This document shows positions 21,196-24,125 of a stretch of 24,125 bases of DNA, one piece after another; positions within the stretch are counted from its first letter, which is position 1; each line of letters begins with the position of its first letter. Made by a program: the position numbers and the translations under genes. The notes beneath the pieces are model-generated. The model did no database searches. It saw only the letters and a program-made list of their open reading frames with translations, and was not told the DNA's origin. Source of the stretch: CAMLFJ01 sp040902305 (GTDB lineage: Bacteria > Methylomirabilota > Methylomirabilia > Rokubacteriales > CSP1-6). The DNA is taken from the NCBI GenBank assembly GCA_040902305.1, contig JBBDXN010000088.1:1-24125 (forward strand). The letters run 5' to 3'.

Positions 21196-22032
21196 GTGCG
21201 GCTCGCGGACCGGGTGGCCCTGGTGACCGGCGGCGGCTCCGGCATCGGCCGGGCCATCGCGCTGCGCTTCGCCCAGGAAGGCGCGCGAGTGATCGTCAAC
21301 GATGTCAAGCAGGAGAAGGCGCAGGAAACGGTGGACGCGATCGCGGCGGGTAGCGAGGCGGCGCGGGGGCGCGCGCTCGCCGCCGACGTGGCCGACTCGG
21401 GCCAGGTCAAGCGGATGTTCGCCGAGATCGACCGCGAGTTCGGGGCGCTCGACATCCTGGTCAACAATGCGGGAATCGCGGAGGGGGCGCCGGGGGATCG
21501 GGAAAAGCTGCGGTCGCGGTCGGAGGCGCGGATCGGCGAGCTGATGTCGGGCGGGCCGGTGACTACCCACTGGGATCTCACCCAGGACATGTCGGACGAG
21601 GCCTGGCACCGGATGATCGGCGTGCATCTCAACGGCACGTTCTTCTGCACGCGCGAGGCCCTCCGGTTGATGGGCCGGCGCAACCGCGGGGCGATCATCA
21701 ACATGTCGAGCGTGGCCGCGCTCATGGGCCTCGAGGCCTCGCCGCACTACAGCGCGGCCAAGGGCGGCATCCTCGCCTTCACCCGCGCGGTCGCGCGCGA
21801 GGTGGCCTCGCGCGGCATCCGGGTCAACGCGATCTGCCCGGGGTACATCGACACGCCGATGACGAAGCCGATGTCGCCCCTCATGCAGCGGGTGGTGGTG
21901 AACCGCACCCCGCTCGGCCGCTGGGGCGAGCCGGAGGAGATCGCCGCCACCGCGCTCTTCCTGGCCTCCGACGACGCCTCCTACTTCACCGGCCAGTGGC
22001 TCTCCCCCAACGGCGGCCTCTTCATCGGCTGA
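21196..22032 (+). CDS. Short-chain dehydrogenase/reductase (SDR), FabG-like with inserted loop
   Basis: A 278-residue classical SDR using NAD(P). Markers: the Rossmann glycine motif TGGGSGIG (11-18), NNAG (90-93), the catalytic serine in NMSSVAA (S171/S172), Y185 and K189 in HYSAAKG, and the C-terminal CPGYIDTPM. Acidic residue D36 in VIVNDVK after strand 2 suggests preference for NAD(H). About 29 extra residues lie between NNAG and the following helix (roughly residues 96-124, REKLRSRSEARIGELMSGG) compared with FabG, likely an active-site lid. The GTG at 21196 starts directly on the family N-terminus (RLADRVALVTGG) but has no Shine-Dalgarno, so coupling to the 45-codon leader is probable. 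Its stop is followed at once by a palindromic element. Confidence 0.92.
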   Translation: MRLADRVALVTGGGSGIGRAIALRFAQEGARVIVNDVKQEKAQETVDAIAAGSEAARGRALAADVADSGQVKRMFAEIDREFGALDILVNNAGIAEGAPGDREKLRSRSEARIGELMSGGPVTTHWDLTQDMSDEAWHRMIGVHLNGTFFCTREALRLMGRRNRGAIINMSSVAALMGLEASPHYSAAKGGILAFTRAVAREVASRGIRVNAICPGYIDTPMTKPMSPLMQRVVVNRTPLGRWGEPEEIAATALFLASDDASYFTGQWLSPNGGLFIG

Positions 22033-22033
22033 T

Positions 22034-22118
22034 GGGGTCAGGTCTTACATTCCGACATTTCCGCGCGCGCCGTGTCTCCGAAGCGCGATGAAAATGTCGG
22101 AATGTAAGACCTGACCCC
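22034..22118. repeat. REP-like palindromic element, copy 2 (inverted relative to copy 1)
   Basis: Arms 22034-22060 and 22092-22118 are a perfect 27-bp inverted repeat identical in sequence to the arms of 7364-7448; the 31-nt centre matches copy 1 only when reverse-complemented (21 of 31 positions). It begins two bases after the SDR stop, and its last base is the final base of the rnhA stop codon, so it fills the entire gap between convergent genes and probably terminates both. Confidence 0.9.
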
Positions 22119-22561
22119 TATCGGGGGATCGCGCTGCGGGCGAGGGCGTCGGCGCGGTCGTTCATGGGGTCGCCGCTGTGGCCGGCCACCTTGTGCCAGG
22201 TGACGTCGTGGTGCTCCACCAGGGCGATCAGCGGCTCCCAGAGATCGCGATTGTCCACCGGCTTCTTCTGGGCATTGATCCAGCCGTTCTTCCGCCAGCG
22301 CTCGTACCACCTGTCGCGAAAGCAGTTGATCACGTAGGCGCTGTCGCTGTAGATGGCGACGCGCCGGCGGCCCGCGAGCGAGCGCAGGCCATCGAGCGGG
22401 GCGGTCAGCTCCATGCGCTGATTGGTCGTGGGGTTCTCGCCCCCCGAGAGCTCGCGCTCCCGACCGCCCTCGATGAGGATGGCGCCCCAGCCGCCCGGCC
22501 CGGGGTTGCCGGAGCAGGCGCCGTCCGTGTACATGACGATCGGGGATTGCGCGGAGGCCAT
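22118..22561 (-). CDS. rnhA: Ribonuclease HI
   Basis: A 147-residue RNase HI that cleaves the RNA strand of RNA-DNA hybrids, close to the 155 of E. coli. All catalytic acids are visible: D13 in MYTDGACSGNPGPGGWG, E51 in NQRMELTAPL, D73 in YSDSAYV and D135 in MNDRADALA, with the flexible-loop histidine H128 in VAGHSGD. The basic handle RWYERWRKNGWINAQKKPV is present, as in the E. coli enzyme, and needed for hybrid binding. The start is ATG 22561; the ribosome site is weak. It follows the zinc-ribbon gene with a hairpin between, and its TAG abuts a palindromic element. Assignment is secure. Confidence 0.97.
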   Translation of the reverse strand: MASAQSPIVMYTDGACSGNPGPGGWGAILIEGGRERELSGGENPTTNQRMELTAPLDGLRSLAGRRRVAIYSDSAYVINCFRDRWYERWRKNGWINAQKKPVDNRDLWEPLIALVEHHDVTWHKVAGHSGDPMNDRADALARSAIPR

Positions 22562-22569
22562 CGCGTCAG

Positions 22570-22605
22570 CCCCTCACCCTGCCCTCTTCCCCAGAGGGGC
22601 GAGGG
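22570..22605. repeat. Degenerate pyrimidine/purine hairpin with CCCCTCACCCTG flank
   Basis: CCCCTCACCCTG precedes an imperfect stem (22582-22592 with 22596-22605), lying in the 63-bp gap between the zinc-ribbon gene and rnhA. Same family as the other five loci, left-end orientation. Confidence 0.75.
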
Positions 22606-22624
22606 AATCGAGGGAGGGGGAGTC

Positions 22625-23332
22625 TCAGGAGGGCCAGTAGAGGTAGCGGCCGCAGGACTCGCAGGGGATCAGCGAGGACTGCGCGCGGAGCTCCTGCAGG
22701 CGCTGGGGCGTGATCGTCATGCGGCAGGCGCCGCAGAAGTTCGGCTTGGCCACCGGCGCCAGGGCTACCCCGCCGCGGGCGCGGAGGATCCGGTCGTAGT
22801 CGCCCAGGATGGGGCCCGGGAGCTGGCCCGCCAGCTCCTTGCGCTCGGTGCGCACCGCGGCCAGCTCGGTCTCGACCACGCGGAGCTGCTCCTTGGCGGT
22901 GGCCTCCTGGCTGCGGCCCTCGGTCTCGCGCTGCTTGAAGCGCGCCTCGGCCTCGCGGATGTCGCCGGTGAGCCGCTCCTGCGCCTCCATCAGGACCAGG
23001 ACCTCCTCCTCCATCCGGGCCTTCTCCTGCTTGATGTCCTCGATCTCGATCAGGACCGCGGAGTATTCCTTGTTGGTCTTGACCTCGTAGAGGCGGGCTT
23101 CGTTCTTGGTGCGCTTGGCCTGGACGACCTCCAGGTCCTTTTCCTTGGCGCGCTGGTCCTTGCGGGCGGTATCGAGGCGGGCCCTGGTCTGCTCGACCTG
23201 CGTCTTGGCGTCTTCGACGGCGGCGTGGATGGCGGCGATCTCCTTCGGGAGCCGCGCGGCGTCCGCCTCGAGGGCGGCGATGCGCGAGTCGATCGCCTGC
23301 AGGTTGATCAGCGTCTGGAGCTTCTGGTCCAC
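22625..23332 (-). CDS. C4-type zinc-ribbon protein with long coiled coil
   Basis: A 235-residue protein. Residues about 5-180 form a long antiparallel coiled coil (for example LQTLINLQAIDSRIAALEAD and KTNKEYSAVLIEIEDIKQEK). The C-terminus is a zinc ribbon with C200, C203, C224 and C227 (FCGACR and PCESCGRYLYW). This is the widespread bacterial C4 zinc-ribbon family (DUF164-type, related to the HP0958/CT398 structural family), whose members bind RNA or partner proteins including sigma factors; function here is not settled. KTNKEY near the hairpin turn is a family hallmark. GTG 23332 is the start with AGGGGGG just upstream. It sits between a tRNA gene and rnhA, near rpoD, a common linkage in this kind of genome. 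Confidence 0.9.
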   Translation of the reverse strand: MDQKLQTLINLQAIDSRIAALEADAARLPKEIAAIHAAVEDAKTQVEQTRARLDTARKDQRAKEKDLEVVQAKRTKNEARLYEVKTNKEYSAVLIEIEDIKQEKARMEEEVLVLMEAQERLTGDIREAEARFKQRETEGRSQEATAKEQLRVVETELAAVRTERKELAGQLPGPILGDYDRILRARGGVALAPVAKPNFCGACRMTITPQRLQELRAQSSLIPCESCGRYLYWPS

Positions 23333-23348
23333 TAACCCCCCTCGAATA

Positions 23349-23424
23349 TGGTGGGCCCACTTGGACTCGAACCAAGACCGGACCGGTTATGAGCCGGGGG
23401 CTCTGCCAATTGAGCTATGGGCCC
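23349..23424 (-). tRNA. tRNA with CAU anticodon (Met elongator or Ile2)
   Basis: A 76-nt cloverleaf on the minus strand: acceptor GGGCCCA/TGGGCCC, D arm GCTC-AATTGGCA-GAGC, anticodon loop CTCATAA (anticodon CAU), variable loop CCGGT, T arm CTTGG-TTCGAGT-CCAAG, discriminator A and an encoded CCA. The anticodon stem has a C27-U43 mismatch. It lacks initiator features (its first pair is G-C). CAU elongators are either tRNA-Met or, after lysidine modification, tRNA-Ile2; the C4-G69 and C5-G68 pairs are compatible with TilS recognition, but identity is not decided. Confidence 0.93.
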
Positions 23425-23431
23425 GGCGGCC

Positions 23432-23440
23432 ATCATACCA
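23432..23440 (-). promoter_or_regulatory. Extended -10 promoter candidate for the tRNA
   Basis: Minus strand TGGTATGAT (23440-23432) is an extended -10 (TGn plus TATGAT, 5/6). No good -35 is seen 16-18 bp further up, which lies in the hairpin flank. Initiation would fall within a few bases of the mature tRNA 5' end. Confidence 0.4.
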
Positions 23441-23450
23441 CCCCGGAACC

Positions 23451-23484
23451 CCCTCACCCTGCCCTCTCCCCGGAGGGGAGAGGG
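23451..23484. repeat. Pyrimidine/purine hairpin between rpoD and the tRNA
   Basis: CCCTCACCCTG, then CCCTCTCCCC (23462-23471), three bases, GGGGAGAGGG (23475-23484), a perfect 10-bp stem. It begins 27 bases past the rpoD stop on the minus strand and probably ends the rpoD message. Confidence 0.85.
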
Positions 23485-23510
23485 AAAGGACCCGAGGGGA
23501 GGTCGAACGC

Positions 23511-24125
<615 letters not shown>

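Overview
The window is a high-GC bacterial chromosome segment with very dense coding, frequent GTG starts, ATGA/GTGA stop-start overlaps and many short intergenic palindromes. The gene content is soil heterotroph-like: a branched-chain amino acid type ABC transporter, an LLM flavin oxidoreductase, a Tat-exported SMP-30 lactonase, a CoxL-type molybdenum hydroxylase subunit, amidohydrolases and a LigAB-type ring-cleavage dioxygenase. This fits lineages such as Candidatus Rokubacteria/Methylomirabilota best. The taxon is an inference from gene style, since no rRNA or ribosomal protein is present.

Layout. 1-2901 (-): livK-livH-livM transporter genes, with livM cut by the window edge. 3195-5031 (-): an LLM oxidoreductase behind a secreted TPR protein. 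5075-5478 (-): the class A RNase P RNA with a good sigma-70 promoter. 5531-6013 (-): a DUF6335-like protein with a histone-H1-like basic tail, divergent from 6124-7359 (+), an SMP-30/gluconolactonase-family protein. 7527-8612 (+): a malate/L-lactate dehydrogenase-family enzyme, converging on 8810-12755 (-): a GHKL ATPase, an HSL-family esterase and an MFS transporter. 12886-16639 (-): aldo/keto reductase, CoxL-like large subunit and a cupin. 16802-20073 (+): a tight four-gene operon of LigB-like and LigA-like dioxygenase subunits, a fumarylacetoacetate hydrolase-family protein and a TRZ/ATZ-type amidohydrolase. 20063-20821 (-): a SPOR-domain membrane protein. 21055-22032 (+): a 45-codon leader ORF and an SDR. 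22118-24125 (-): a housekeeping block of rnhA, a C4 zinc-ribbon coiled-coil protein, a CAU tRNA and the 3' part of rpoD.

The most system-like region is 13.7-20.1 kb. A cupin/Mo-hydroxylase/aldo-keto reductase operon and a ring-cleavage operon diverge from one 162-bp intergenic region. Together they look like an aromatic or N-heteroaromatic catabolic island: hydroxylation, hydrolytic removal of a substituent, meta cleavage, then C-C hydrolysis. The substrate cannot be read from the sequence.

Three families of short palindromic repeats occupy most intergenic space: a 27-bp-arm inverted repeat (two copies in opposite orientation, both abutting stop codons), a pyrimidine/purine hairpin (six loci, one a tandem array, one inside the coxL-like 3' end), and a 21-bp element whose two inverted copies bracket one of those hairpins in a MITE-like composite. 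No gene-free stretch over 300 bases lacks an explanation: 5032-5530 holds rnpB, and 2902-3194 (293 bp) holds a promoter candidate and a hairpin.
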